Source: Vibrio injensis (GTDB lineage Bacteria; Pseudomonadota; Gammaproteobacteria; Enterobacterales; Vibrionaceae). Taken from it: a DNA stretch of 64,000 nucleotides. The notes beneath the pieces were generated by a model. The model searched no databases, was not told the origin of the DNA, and worked only from the letters and a program-made list of their open reading frames with translations. The position numbers and the translations under genes are program-made. Of this stretch, positions 21,062-32,815 are shown piece after piece; within the stretch, counting starts at the first letter, position 1, and each line of letters opens with the position of its first letter. Where the stretch lies: NCBI RefSeq assembly GCF_001895205.1, contig NZ_BDJF01000006.1, positions 321,581-385,580 on the forward strand, read 5' to 3'.

Positions 21062-22252
21062 CTATATCGTTGCGCTTTCTTTGTGCATTTGCCACAAAGG
21101 CGACATATTACGCAATTGAGTGACAGCACTACGAATATGTTCTATTGCATAATCTATTTCTTCTACGGTTGTAAAACGGCCAAATGAAAAACGAAGCGAG
21201 CTATGTGCTAACTCATCATCCAAACCCAGCGCACGCAATACATAAGAAGGCTCTAAGCTAGCAGACGTACAAGCACTGCCTGAAGAGACCGCAAGATCTT
21301 TCAGCGCCATTAACAACGATTCGCCTTCGACAAAAGCAAAACCGAGATTAAGATTATGAGGAACACGCTGCTCTAGATCACCGTTAATACTTACGGCTTC
21401 GATGTCTTGTATGCCATTAAGTAAACGGTCACGCAAAGTTTTAGCATGCTGATAATCATGTTCCATCTCTTGTTTAGCGATGCTAAACGCTTCTCCCATC
21501 CCAACAATTTGATGGGTCGCTAACGTTCCTGAACGGAAACCGCGCTCATGACCACCGCCATGCATCTGTGCTTCAAGATAAATACGCGGTTTGCGACGCA
21601 CAAAGAGAGCGCCAATACCTTTAGGACCATAAATTTTATGCGCTGAGAGTGAGATAAGATCGACTTTCATCGTTTGCACGTCGATCTCGACTTTCCCCGC
21701 TGATTGAGCAGCATCGACGTGAAAGATAATATTTCGCTCACGGCACAGCTCTCCTATCGCGGTGATATCCTGAATCACACCTATTTCATTATTGACATGC
21801 ATTACGGAGACTAACACTGTGTCCTCACGCATTGCGTCTTGTAATTGGTTTATATCAATTAATCCACGATGGTCAGGATCAAGATAAGTCACCTCAAAAC
21901 CTTCACATTCAAGCTGGCGCATGGTATCCAATACCGCTTTATGCTCAGTTTTACAGGTGATGATGTGCTTACCTTGTTTAGCGTAAAAATGCGCCGCACC
22001 TTTAATCGCCAAGTTATTCGACTCGGTCGCCCCTGAAGTAAAAACAATCTCACGCGGATCAGCATGAATAAGTTCAGCAACTTGTTCACGCGCCGTATCC
22101 ACCGCTTCTTCTGCCTGCCAGCCATAACGGTGCGATCGAGAGGCCGGATTACCAAACGTCCCATCCATCGTCATATGCTGAATCATCTTTTCGGCAACAC
22201 GCGGATCAACCGGACATGTAGCCGAATAGTCTAAATAAATAGGCAGTTTCAT
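21062..22252 (-). CDS. iscS: Cysteine desulfurase IscS, short C-terminus
   Basis: PLP enzyme that takes sulfur from cysteine for clusters, tRNA thiolation and thiamine. It has 396 residues, against 404 in E. coli. The PLP lysine lies in [12 protein letters not shown] and the persulfide Cys in SGSACTSAS, both intact. The protein ends at [13 protein letters not shown] and lacks the NSIEWAHH-like tail that in other gamma-proteobacteria helps to bind IscU. The start has GGAG upstream and follows iscR by 26 bp. iscU, iscA, hscB, hscA, fdx and iscX are missing downstream. The enzyme probably still serves tRNA thiolation (ThiI, TusA); this is inferred. Confidence 0.96.
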   Translation of the reverse strand: MKLPIYLDYSATCPVDPRVAEKMIQHMTMDGTFGNPASRSHRYGWQAEEAVDTAREQVAELIHADPREIVFTSGATESNNLAIKGAAHFYAKQGKHIITCKTEHKAVLDTMRQLECEGFEVTYLDPDHRGLIDINQLQDAMREDTVLVSVMHVNNEIGVIQDITAIGELCRERNIIFHVDAAQSAGKVEIDVQTMKVDLISLSAHKIYGPKGIGALFVRRKPRIYLEAQMHGGGHERGFRSGTLATHQIVGMGEAFSIAKQEMEHDYQHAKTLRDRLLNGIQDIEAVSINGDLEQRVPHNLNLGFAFVEGESLLMALKDLAVSSGSACTSASLEPSYVLRALGLDDELAHSSLRFSFGRFTTVEEIDYAIEHIRSAVTQLRNMSPLWQMHKESATI

Positions 22253-22278
22253 TTTTTACTCCAGTGTAAACATTGCCG

Positions 22279-22800
22279 CTATGAGCGAACGTTAAGACCA
22301 AAGGAGGCTGCACCAATAGTGACAGATTGAGAATGCTTATGGCCACTCCCTTGGTTCGCCGCAAGGTTCATACCTTGACGGTCAGAAATTTGTAAGACTT
22401 CATTATCAACCATCAACTCACCGAGAGTGATGTTATTTAAGAAGTCACTAATACGAGAACTGAGATCACACCACAAGGTATGAGTGAGACAACGAGTGCC
22501 ACCTTGGCAATCACCTTTACCATGACACTTCGTCGCATCGACAGATTCATCTACCGCGGCAATGACCGTACCAATAGAAATGGTGCTTGCTTCTGCACCT
22601 AAACGATAACCACCACCTGGGCCTCGCACACTGGCGACCAAACCAGCTTTGCGTAACTTAGAAAAAAGCTGCTCTAGATAAGACAGAGAAATACCTTGTC
22701 GCTCTGAAATGTCCGCTAGCGGTACTGGGTTTTGTTGCGAATTTAGCGCCACATCTAACATGGCCGTTACCGCGTATCTTCCTTTAGATGTTAATCTCAT
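22279..22800 (-). CDS. iscR: Iron-sulfur cluster regulator IscR
   Basis: Rrf2-family repressor that holds a [2Fe-2S] cluster. It has 173 residues from the ATG at 22800 ([11 protein letters not shown]). The winged-helix domain includes [20 protein letters not shown]; the ligands Cys92, Cys98, Cys104 and His107 are all in place, with the same numbering as E. coli. The C-terminal tail is about ten residues longer than in E. coli. Two IscR-type operators lie upstream, so it should repress itself and iscS when clusters are plentiful. Confidence 0.97.
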   Translation of the reverse strand: MRLTSKGRYAVTAMLDVALNSQQNPVPLADISERQGISLSYLEQLFSKLRKAGLVASVRGPGGGYRLGAEASTISIGTVIAAVDESVDATKCHGKGDCQGGTRCLTHTLWCDLSSRISDFLNNITLGELMVDNEVLQISDRQGMNLAANQGSGHKHSQSVTIGAASFGLNVRS

Positions 22801-22842
22801 ATTACACCATATCCACATCGATTATGTGGTTGGAATTCTTCC

Positions 22843-22867
22843 ATACCCTACTAAACCAGTCAAGTAT
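22843..22867 (-). promoter_or_regulatory. IscR type 1 operator overlapping the iscR promoter
   Basis: On the minus strand the 25-bp site begins ATACTTGACT and ends AGTAGGGTAT, fitting the type 1 pattern (ATA..YGACTR..., YAGT..., TAT). The contained TTGACT can serve as the -35 element, so bound holo-IscR would exclude RNA polymerase. Confidence 0.75.
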
Positions 22868-22892
22868 TTAATTGGCTAAATTACTCAGGTAT
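22868..22892 (-). promoter_or_regulatory. Second IscR type 1 operator, directly abutting
   Basis: Another 25-bp site on the minus strand begins ATACCTGAGT and ends with CCAATTAA. It shares most type 1 positions with the neighbouring site, which it touches without a gap. Confidence 0.6.
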
Positions 22893-22925
22893 TTAACCTT
22901 AAGTTAATCAGGTGATTAGTGATAA

Positions 22926-23663
22926 TTAAGGCTGACGCATTTTTTTCTCTACCGCAGTCAATACACCGCGTAAGATATTAATTTCTTGTGATTCTGGACG
23001 AGCTCGACTGAATAATCGACGGAGCTTGTTCATTACCTGCCCGGGTTGTGAAGGAGAGATAAACTCACTTTCCAGTAATACTCGTTCTAGATGCTGATAA
23101 AATCGGTCCAACTCTTGATGACGAGGATAGTCAGCCACCGATGGGGATGAAAATTCACTCTGTTGCTGAGTTAAGTGAGCAACGCGAATCTCATAGCATA
23201 ACGTTTGCACGGCCATCGCTAAGTTTAATGAGCTGTATTCAGGGTTGGCAGGAATGCACACATGATAATGACAAAGCTGTAATTCCTCGTTGGTTAAGCC
23301 CGTTCTTTCACGGCCAAATACTACAGCAACCGCGTGTTTTTGAGCTTCAAGCGCAAATTGCTCACCACACTGACGAGGGTCAAGCATCGGCCACTCTAAT
23401 GTGCGTGAGCGGGCGCTGCTACCAACAACTAACCCACACTCAGCGACGGCCTCACTCAACGTACTGACGACCTGCGCATTTAACGCAATATCACTGGCAC
23501 CAGCCGCTAACGCTATTGCTTGAGCATCCACTGCACATTCAGGAGCCACCAGCACCATCTGGCTTAAGCCCATCACTTTCATCGCTCTGGCGGCTGAGCC
23601 AATATTCCCAGAATGTGAAGTGCCTACTAAAACGATTTTAACATTGTCTAACATGACGTTCAT
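22926..23663 (-). CDS. trmJ: tRNA (cytidine/uridine-2'-O-)-methyltransferase TrmJ
   Basis: SPOUT-class enzyme that methylates position 32 of several tRNAs. It has 245 residues. The N-terminal [21 protein letters not shown] and the knot-region segment [15 protein letters not shown] are characteristic. The ATG at 23663 is used here; the ATG three codons later ([11 protein letters not shown]) fits the family start equally well. It precedes iscR, the usual Vibrio order, and diverges from suhB. Confidence 0.96.
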   Translation of the reverse strand: MNVMLDNVKIVLVGTSHSGNIGSAARAMKVMGLSQMVLVAPECAVDAQAIALAAGASDIALNAQVVSTLSEAVAECGLVVGSSARSRTLEWPMLDPRQCGEQFALEAQKHAVAVVFGRERTGLTNEELQLCHYHVCIPANPEYSSLNLAMAVQTLCYEIRVAHLTQQQSEFSSPSVADYPRHQELDRFYQHLERVLLESEFISPSQPGQVMNKLRRLFSRARPESQEINILRGVLTAVEKKMRQP

Positions 23664-23925
23664 TTACCATCAGTTTATCGCTCATTTCGCCGTCGATAGT
23701 GATACTCACTCGCTAATTATTATCGACGATAAGCATCATCTTAAAATTGACGGTATTGAATTGGCTTGAAGGATTGGCTCAGTAACCTAGGGATAATGAA
23801 TAAAAGAGCAGTTACTTGGCGTTAATCGCCAGATAATAGCATAAAGCAAAATGAAATGAGCAGGCCCTTTATTAGCAGAGCCATTAAGCGCATAAAAAAT
23901 AACCACTTCCTTTTTGGTACGATTT

Positions 23926-23934
23926 TGCTATAAT
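23926..23934 (+). promoter_or_regulatory. Extended -10 promoter of suhB
   Basis: TGCTATAAT is a perfect extended -10 element 44 bp before the suhB start. The rest of the 315-bp trmJ-suhB gap holds only the trmJ promoter region and a small GGCG/CGCC hairpin near 23818. Confidence 0.6.
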
Positions 23935-23978
23935 ACGCTCCGCTTTTTTCGTTCTTTAACATCCGTTGGGAAACTCGT

Positions 23979-24782
23979 ATGCATCCAATGCTAAACATTG
24001 CTATTCGCGCTGCGCGAAAAGCAGGTAACCATATTGCTAAATCTCTAGAAAACGCTGACAAAATTGAATCCTTTCAAAAAGGAAGCAATGACTTTGTTAC
24101 TAATGTCGACAAAGAAGCCGAAGCGCTAATCATTGCTACCATCCAAAGCTCTTACCCTGAGCACTGCATTATTGCCGAAGAAGGCGGTCTTATCGAAGGT
24201 AAAGATAAAGACGTACAATGGATCATCGACCCACTGGATGGAACCAATAACTTCGTGAAAGGTATCCCTCATTTTGCGGTATCGATTGCCGTAAGAATGA
24301 ACGGTCGCACCGAAGTTGCCTGTGTTTATGACCCAATGTTAAATGAACTATTTACTGCTCAACGCGGCTCTGGCGCTCAATTAAACAATGGTCGTATTCG
24401 CGTTAAGCCATTGAAAGATTTGCAAGGCGCTATCCTTGCAACTGGTTTCCCATTTAAGCAAAAGCAGCACTCTGAATCTTACCTGAAAATTATTTCTTCA
24501 TTGTTTGTTGAGTGTGCCGATTTTCGTCGCACTGGGTCAGCCGCTTTAGATCTGTGTTATTTGGCGGCTAACCGTGTTGATGGTTACTTTGAACTGGGTT
24601 TAAAACCATGGGATATGGCGGCAGGCGAATTGATCGCTCGTGAAGCTGGAGCAATTCTGACCGATTTTGCTGGTGGTACTAATTACATGCAATCGGGCAA
24701 TATTGTCGGTTCAAGTCCTCGTGGCGTCAAAGCGATTTTGCAACACATCCGTGAAAACGGAAATAGTGCTATTTTTAAATAA
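23979..24782 (+). CDS. suhB: Inositol-1-monophosphatase SuhB (Nus factor)
   Basis: Member of the Mg-dependent inositol phosphatase family; in E. coli it also acts in rRNA antitermination. It has 267 residues with metal-binding motifs IAEEGG, IDPLDGTNNF and KPWDMAAGELI. It is monocistronic with its own promoter and a terminator shared with the convergent secF. Confidence 0.97.
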   Translation: MHPMLNIAIRAARKAGNHIAKSLENADKIESFQKGSNDFVTNVDKEAEALIIATIQSSYPEHCIIAEEGGLIEGKDKDVQWIIDPLDGTNNFVKGIPHFAVSIAVRMNGRTEVACVYDPMLNELFTAQRGSGAQLNNGRIRVKPLKDLQGAILATGFPFKQKQHSESYLKIISSLFVECADFRRTGSAALDLCYLAANRVDGYFELGLKPWDMAAGELIAREAGAILTDFAGGTNYMQSGNIVGSSPRGVKAILQHIRENGNSAIFK

Positions 24783-24834
24783 CCGCTCTGTCGTCAAGCA
24801 ACGGCTATTGATCAATAACTGATGTGAGTGTGAT

Positions 24835-24865
24835 AAAAAACCGCTGAATATTCAGCGGTTTTTTT
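24835..24865. terminator. Bidirectional terminator between suhB and secF
   Basis: The palindrome CCGCTGAATATTCAGCGG (24841-24858) is flanked by an A-run before it and a T-run after it, so it can end transcription from both sides. Confidence 0.9.
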
Positions 24866-24892
24866 AGTTATTGCTTAAGAGGAATATCACCC

Positions 24893-25840
24893 TTAAGGCA
24901 ATTCATCCAACTCAACCCCCTCTTTTTCCACCACTGGTGGAATCAGGTGTTCACGGGTAATACCAAGTTTTAACGCTAACGCAGAAGCAACGTAGATAGA
25001 AGAATAAGTACCAACGGTGATCCCGAGTAGTAATGCGGTAGCAAAACCATGAATATTAGCGCCACCTTGGACAAATAGTGCAATCACCACAAACAAGGTC
25101 GTTCCTGAAGTAATTAACGTCCGACTCAGCGTTTGCGTAATGGAGCTATTCATCACTTCCGCTGAATCGCCTTTGCGCAACTTACGGAAGTTCTCACGAA
25201 TACGGTCAAAAACCACAATCGTATCGTTCAACGAATAACCGACCACCGTCAATAAGGCAGCGACAATCGTTAAATCAATTTCGATTTGCAGTAACGAAAA
25301 AATACCTAAAGTGATGATGACATCGTGAGCAAGAGATAATACGGCTCCAGAAGCTAAACGCCATTCAAAACGCATTGAAACGTAGAGCAAAATACAGATC
25401 AGTGAGGCTAAAATGGCTAAGCCCCCCGCCTCTGCCAGCTCATCGCCAACGTTAGGACCAACAAACTCGATCCGGCGCATCTCAACGCTTTCACCCGTTC
25501 CCTCTTTAATGGCATTAAGAATTTGGTTACCAAGCGTTTCTCCTGCAACCCCTTCACGAGGGCGCAAACGGACCATAACATCACGTGCTGAACCAAAGTT
25601 TTGTACCGTTGCATCACCAAATCCACGCTCATCAAGAGCATGGCGAATTTTCTCCAGATTCGCCGGTTCTGCAAAACCCACTTCTATCAGTGTTCCGCCA
25701 GTGAAGTCCAATCCCCAATTTAACCATTTGGTGGATAAGGTAAAAATTGACGCGCTAATCATCAATAACGATAAGACAAACGTAAACTTTGACCAACGCA
25801 TAAAGTCGATCGTTTTCTCTGCTTTCAGAATTTGATACAT
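24893..25840 (-). CDS. secF: Protein translocase subunit SecF
   Basis: Inner-membrane partner of SecD; uses the proton gradient to aid late steps of protein export. It has 315 residues and six membrane segments, with a periplasmic loop after the first (LDFTGGTLIEVGF). Typical motifs are VGYSLNDTIVVFDRIREN and the last segments with LLGITVGTYSSIYVAS. It begins 14 bp after secD. Confidence 0.97.
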   Translation of the reverse strand: MYQILKAEKTIDFMRWSKFTFVLSLLMISASIFTLSTKWLNWGLDFTGGTLIEVGFAEPANLEKIRHALDERGFGDATVQNFGSARDVMVRLRPREGVAGETLGNQILNAIKEGTGESVEMRRIEFVGPNVGDELAEAGGLAILASLICILLYVSMRFEWRLASGAVLSLAHDVIITLGIFSLLQIEIDLTIVAALLTVVGYSLNDTIVVFDRIRENFRKLRKGDSAEVMNSSITQTLSRTLITSGTTLFVVIALFVQGGANIHGFATALLLGITVGTYSSIYVASALALKLGITREHLIPPVVEKEGVELDELP

Positions 25841-25854
25841 AATGATTCCTAGCC

Positions 25855-27708
25855 TTAGATCGACAATTTATTGATACGTTTCCCGCCATACAGCAGGTTA
25901 ACCACACAACGCGTACCGATAATTGCGGTAAACATCGACGTTAAGATACCAATTGATAAGGTAACAGCGAAACCTTTGATCGCACCAGTACCCACCGCAA
26001 ATAAAATAATCGCAGTGATAAGCGTCGTGATGTTCGCATCCGCAATAGTACTAAACGCGTTCGCATACCCCTGATGGATGGCTTGTTGCGGATTACGACC
26101 TTCACGTAACTCTTCACGAATACGTTCAAAGATCAGTACGTTAGCATCCACTGCCATACCAACAGTTAACACAATACCGGCAATGCCAGGTAAGGTCATC
26201 GTTGCTCCGGGAATCATCGACATAATGCCGATAATCAGCACTAAGTTGGTTAACAAAGCTAAGTTAGCGATCAAGCCAAACGTACGATAGTACAGTGCAG
26301 TAAAGATCATCACCGCAAACAAGCCCCAAATACAGGCTTGAATACCCATATCGATATTCTGTTGTCCCATTGACGGGCCAATCGTTCGCTCTTCAACGAT
26401 CGAAATCGGTGCGATTAATGCACCTGCACGTAGTAATAAAGCTAAGTTCTGAGCTTCTGCCGCCGAGTTGATGCCAGTGATTCGGAAATTACGCCCCAAT
26501 GCTGACTGAATCGTCGCTTGGTTAATCACTTCTTCATGCTTTTCTAAAATCACTCGACCGTCAGCCGTTCTTTCACCACTGTCTCGATATTCAGCAAAAA
26601 CCGTGGCCATTAGTTTGCCAATATTATTTCTTGAGAAAGCCGACATCTTACTGCCACCTTCACTATCAAGAGAAATATTGACCTGTGGACGACCGTATTC
26701 GTCGGCACTTGAACTGGCGTCAGTAATACTGGAACCACCCAAAATGACCCGGCGCTTTAAAACAACAGGACGACCATCACGATCCAGTTTAATTTCACTA
26801 CCAGCAGGCACTCTGCCCGCCGCCGCCGCAGCTAGATCAGCGGTGGCATCGACTTCACGAAACTCAAGGGTTGCTGTCGCACCTAAAATTTCTTTAGCAC
26901 GAGCAGTATCTTGTACGCCAGGCAGTTCAACCACAATCCGACTCGCGCCTTGACGCTGAACCAAAGGTTCTGCAACCCCTAACTCATTGACACGATTACG
27001 TAAAATAGTGATATTTTGCTCAACGGCGTAGTTGCGAATTTCTTGTAAACGGGCGTCTGTAAATTTGGCCACCAAAAGGAAGCGCCCATCACGATCAGAA
27101 GCGGTAAAGTTCATATCACGATGATTCGCCTCTAATAGACGGCGAGTGTCTTCAAGCTGAGCGGCATCGCGTAAAATGATCTCAACAGAATCCGCTTGAC
27201 TGCGGATCGCACGGTAGCGAATCTTTTCGTCACGCAATTCACTACGAAAAGCTTCTTCTTGTTGACTAACTAATCGCTCCATTGCCGCATCCATGTCCAC
27301 TTCCATCAAAAAGTGAACCCCACCACGTAAATCAAGGCCAAGTTTCATAGGCGCTGCGCCAATGGATTCTAGCCAACGAGGAGTGGAAGGCGCTAAGTTC
27401 AGCGCAACAATGATATCATTGCCTAAAGCTTCATTAATGATGTCACGAGCACTGATTTGGGTATCTGTGTCATTAAAACGCACCAAAATTGAGCCATTTT
27501 CGAAAGCAATGGATTTATGAGAGAGTTGCGCTTTATCGAGCGCTTGGGTGACAGCATCCAGCGTTGACATATCTACAGAGGCGCCACGCGCCCCTGTAAC
27601 TTGAATAGCCGGATCTTCACCGTAAAGATTAGGAAGTGCGTATAAAGCAGAAATGGTAATGGCAAACACGACCATTAAGTACTTCCATAACGGATAACGG
27701 TTTAGCAC
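25855..27708 (-). CDS. secD: Protein translocase subunit SecD
   Basis: 617 residues, with a first membrane segment at about 8-26, a large periplasmic region with [18 protein letters not shown], and five C-terminal membrane segments with [17 protein letters not shown]. It is in operon order yajC-secD-secF, as in most gamma-proteobacteria. Confidence 0.98.
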   Translation of the reverse strand: MLNRYPLWKYLMVVFAITISALYALPNLYGEDPAIQVTGARGASVDMSTLDAVTQALDKAQLSHKSIAFENGSILVRFNDTDTQISARDIINEALGNDIIVALNLAPSTPRWLESIGAAPMKLGLDLRGGVHFLMEVDMDAAMERLVSQQEEAFRSELRDEKIRYRAIRSQADSVEIILRDAAQLEDTRRLLEANHRDMNFTASDRDGRFLLVAKFTDARLQEIRNYAVEQNITILRNRVNELGVAEPLVQRQGASRIVVELPGVQDTARAKEILGATATLEFREVDATADLAAAAAGRVPAGSEIKLDRDGRPVVLKRRVILGGSSITDASSSADEYGRPQVNISLDSEGGSKMSAFSRNNIGKLMATVFAEYRDSGERTADGRVILEKHEEVINQATIQSALGRNFRITGINSAAEAQNLALLLRAGALIAPISIVEERTIGPSMGQQNIDMGIQACIWGLFAVMIFTALYYRTFGLIANLALLTNLVLIIGIMSMIPGATMTLPGIAGIVLTVGMAVDANVLIFERIREELREGRNPQQAIHQGYANAFSTIADANITTLITAIILFAVGTGAIKGFAVTLSIGILTSMFTAIIGTRCVVNLLYGGKRINKLSI

Positions 27709-27729
27709 AGCGAGGATCCTCTAGCTGTT

Positions 27730-28062
27730 TTACAAAGATTTAAGTGTACCTTTTGGTAACACGGCAGAAACGAAGTCTTTTTTAATCACAACTTCGTTGT
27801 TGTTGTTCAATTCAACAGAGATAAAATCGTTATCATCAGCAATTTTCGTGATTCTTCCCACTAAACCACCACTGGTTAAGACTTCATCACCTTTCGCCAT
27901 TGAGGCCATTAGGCTTTTATGCTCTTTCACTCGTTTAGACTGTGGGCGGTAAATCATGAAATAGAAAATCACCGCAAACATGCCAAGCATGATCAGCATT
28001 TCGAAACCACCACCCTGTGATGCACCTTCACCTGCTGCGTGTGCTACAGAAATTAGACTCAT
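27730..28062 (-). CDS. yajC: Preprotein translocase accessory protein YajC
   Basis: 110-residue membrane protein with one segment at about 19-39 (FEMLIMLGMFAVIFYFMIY) followed by RPQSKRVKEHK and a small soluble domain. It is co-encoded 21 bp before secD. Confidence 0.95.
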   Translation of the reverse strand: MSLISVAHAAGEGASQGGGFEMLIMLGMFAVIFYFMIYRPQSKRVKEHKSLMASMAKGDEVLTSGGLVGRITKIADDNDFISVELNNNNEVVIKKDFVSAVLPKGTLKSL

Positions 28063-28175
28063 TGAGAAACGTCCTCTAAGTTATTGTTTGTAATGTTTAT
28101 AGGTATTGGGCCGCACTGAGACAAATTCAAGCTATCAATAAGCTCTTCAAGATAAATCCATCTCAGTGCTTGCTA

Positions 28176-30417
<2,242 letters not shown>

Positions 30418-30714
30418 GGCTCTTTCTTGGTTATTGATAAGGTTAGCGACGGTTTATTTCGCGGCGCAACAGTATATACCCAAGCATCGGCAAGATACAG
30501 GATTGTCAGCGGCCAGTACATGTTCAATCAAATAAGGATTGTAATCAAAAGTGACTTTGCAACTTCTCCGCTAGAGTTACCAGCAAAAACTGACTTAACT
30601 CTCAGATATTTGCTACAAACAAACCTATACTGAATATCAACAAACCACACGCCACTTTACGTTCATTGGCAAGCTAACTTGGTTACCGATCATCAAAAAG
30701 AAAAGGAGTTGGTT

Positions 30715-31185
30715 ATGATCAAAGTTGAAGACATGATGACTCGCAACCCACATACTTTGTTGCGTACCCACACAATAGCCGACGCCCGAAATATGATGGA
30801 AGCATTGGATATTCGTCATATTCCTATTGTTGATGCTAACCGTCGATTATTAGGGATTATTACTCATCGTGATGTATTAGCAGCACAAGAGTCCAGTCTG
30901 TACAATAAAATCACCGATACCTCGCATACCGAAACGACCCCTTTGTATGAAGTCATGCACACTGGCGTCATGTCGGTCGCCCCACAAGCTGGATTAAAAG
31001 AAAGCGCCATCTACATGCAACGACATAAGGTTGGCTGCTTACCGGTAGTCAGCAAAGGCGAGTTAGTTGGGATTATTACCGATAGCGACTTCGTCGCTAT
31101 TGCTATCAACTTGCTGGAATTGCAAGAAAACAGCGAGCCTGATGAAGTCGATACTGACAATGACTTTGAACAAGACGTTTTATAA
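30715..31185 (+). CDS. CBS-domain pair protein
   Basis: A 156-residue protein made of two CBS domains (about 1-58 and 80-140), with typical VEDMMTRNPHTLL, IRHIPIVDANRRLLGIITHRDV, VGCLPVVSKGELVGIITDSDF and an acidic tail. Such stand-alone pairs bind adenine nucleotides; the target is unknown. The ATG at 30715 has AAGGAG seven bases upstream, and this is preferred over an earlier start. It is single, ended by its own terminator, next to the glyoxylate-shunt genes. Confidence 0.92.
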   Translation: MIKVEDMMTRNPHTLLRTHTIADARNMMEALDIRHIPIVDANRRLLGIITHRDVLAAQESSLYNKITDTSHTETTPLYEVMHTGVMSVAPQAGLKESAIYMQRHKVGCLPVVSKGELVGIITDSDFVAIAINLLELQENSEPDEVDTDNDFEQDVL

Positions 31186-31223
31186 CAGGCCAATAGCTAG
31201 CCGATAGAATAGATGGATAAATA

Positions 31224-31259
31224 AAAAAGAGCATGGTGATCAATACCCTTGCTCTTTTT
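31224..31259 (+). terminator. Terminator of the CBS gene
   Basis: AAAAAGAGCA (31224-31233) pairs with TGCTCTTTTT (31250-31259), with a T-rich tail. Confidence 0.85.
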
Positions 31260-31314
31260 ATTTTTCAGATAACTTGCTATCACTCAGATAATCGATTGAT
31301 GCGATAAATTTATT

Positions 31315-31340
31315 AAAGTTGCAGTGTTCACTGCAACTTT
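31315..31340 (-). terminator. Terminator of aceA
   Basis: AAAGTTGCAG (31315-31324) pairs with CTGCAACTTT (31331-31340), 28 bp after the aceA stop. On the minus strand a T/A-rich tail follows. Confidence 0.75.
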
Positions 31341-31368
31341 ACGTCATCGGATTATCACCATGCAGAAG

Positions 31369-32679
31369 TTAGAACTGCTCTTCTTCAGTTGAACCGGTTA
31401 GCGCAGTGACTGACGATTGACCACCTTGAATCGTATTGGTCATTTTATCAAAATATCCCGTTCCCACTTCTTGTTGGTGGGCAACAAACGTATAGCCTTT
31501 CTCGGCGGCGGCAAACTCTTTACGCTGAACCATTTCAACATAATGACGCATCCCTTCACCTTGAGCATAAGCATGGGCAAGTTCAAACATGTTAAACCAC
31601 ATATTATGGATGCCAGCTAAAGTGATAAACTGGTATTTATAACCCATGTTCGCCAATTCTTGCTGGAATTTAGCAATCGTTTCTGCATCAAGATTTTTCT
31701 CCCAGTTAAACGATGGCGAACAGTTGTAGGCCAAGAGTTGATCAGGGTACTGAGCATGAATCGCTTCAGCAAACTGCCTGGCTTCTTCTAAATCGGGTTT
31801 AGCGGTTTCACACCAAATTAAGTCAGCGTAAGGAGCGTAGGCCAAACCACGAGAAATCGCTTGGTCAATCCCAGCACGAACACGATAGAAGCCTTCAGCG
31901 GTACGCTCACCAACAATAAAGTCAGCATCATAAGGATCACAATCTGACGTTAATAGATCCGCGGCGTTAGCATCGGTTCGAGCAATCACCAACGTGGTTG
32001 TTCCAGAGACATCAGCAGCCAAGCGTGCAGCGACCAATTTTTGCACCGCTTCTTGAGTGGGAACCAGTACTTTGCCCCCCATGTGACCACACTTTTTCAC
32101 CGATGCTAATTGGTCTTCAAAGTGAACCCCAGCCGCTCCAGCCTCAATCATCGATTTCATCAGTTCATAAGCATTCAGTACACCGCCAAACCCCGCTTCT
32201 GCGTCCGCGACTATTGGCAAAAAGTAATCGATCCCCCCTTCATCTTGTGGAGATTTACCATTTGACCATTGAATTTGATCGGCACGACGAAACGCATTAT
32301 TGATTCGTTTAACAACGCTAGGAACCGAATCAACTGGATAAAGCGATTGATCAGGATACATCGTCCCAGCGGTATTATTATCCGCCGCGACTTGCCAGCC
32401 AGAAAGATAGATGGCTTCAATACCCGCTTTAGCTTGCTGTACCGCTTGTCCGCCCGTTAAAGCACCAAGACAGTTAACATAGCCCTTTTTGGAACTGCCG
32501 TTAACCAATGCCCATAATTTATCTGCACCACGCTGGGCAATAGTATTCGCAGGTGTCACTGAGCCACGTAAGTTAACGACATCTTCTGCACTGTAAGTAC
32601 GTTTGACGTGTTTCCAACGTGGATTGGTAGCCCAATCTTTTTCTAATGCTTCGATTTGTTGGCGGCGAGTTAATGTCAT
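31369..32679 (-). CDS. aceA: Isocitrate lyase
   Basis: Glyoxylate-shunt enzyme that splits isocitrate into succinate and glyoxylate, allowing growth on acetate and fatty acids. It has 436 residues. The catalytic Cys197 is in KKCGHMGGK, and metal-binding Asp residues lie in [15 protein letters not shown] precedes the ATG. It follows aceB by 136 bp and may be read from the same promoter. Confidence 0.97.
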   Translation of the reverse strand: MTLTRRQQIEALEKDWATNPRWKHVKRTYSAEDVVNLRGSVTPANTIAQRGADKLWALVNGSSKKGYVNCLGALTGGQAVQQAKAGIEAIYLSGWQVAADNNTAGTMYPDQSLYPVDSVPSVVKRINNAFRRADQIQWSNGKSPQDEGGIDYFLPIVADAEAGFGGVLNAYELMKSMIEAGAAGVHFEDQLASVKKCGHMGGKVLVPTQEAVQKLVAARLAADVSGTTTLVIARTDANAADLLTSDCDPYDADFIVGERTAEGFYRVRAGIDQAISRGLAYAPYADLIWCETAKPDLEEARQFAEAIHAQYPDQLLAYNCSPSFNWEKNLDAETIAKFQQELANMGYKYQFITLAGIHNMWFNMFELAHAYAQGEGMRHYVEMVQRKEFAAAEKGYTFVAHQQEVGTGYFDKMTNTIQGGQSSVTALTGSTEEEQF

Positions 32680-32815
32680 GATCTATCCCTCTTATCATTG
32701 GTTTCGCGTGGCTGATGGCACACGCCGATATCGTCCTTTTCGCCACTCACTTCGATTCAGTGAGCTTTGAAGTTCGGTTTCACGTTACTGTTATTTATTA
32801 TTGGTTAAGGCCGTT

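Noticed and set aside
25413..26953. Long frames on the plus strand opposite secF and secD
   Set aside because: They mirror the codon pattern of the well-supported secretion genes and have no domain or start signal.
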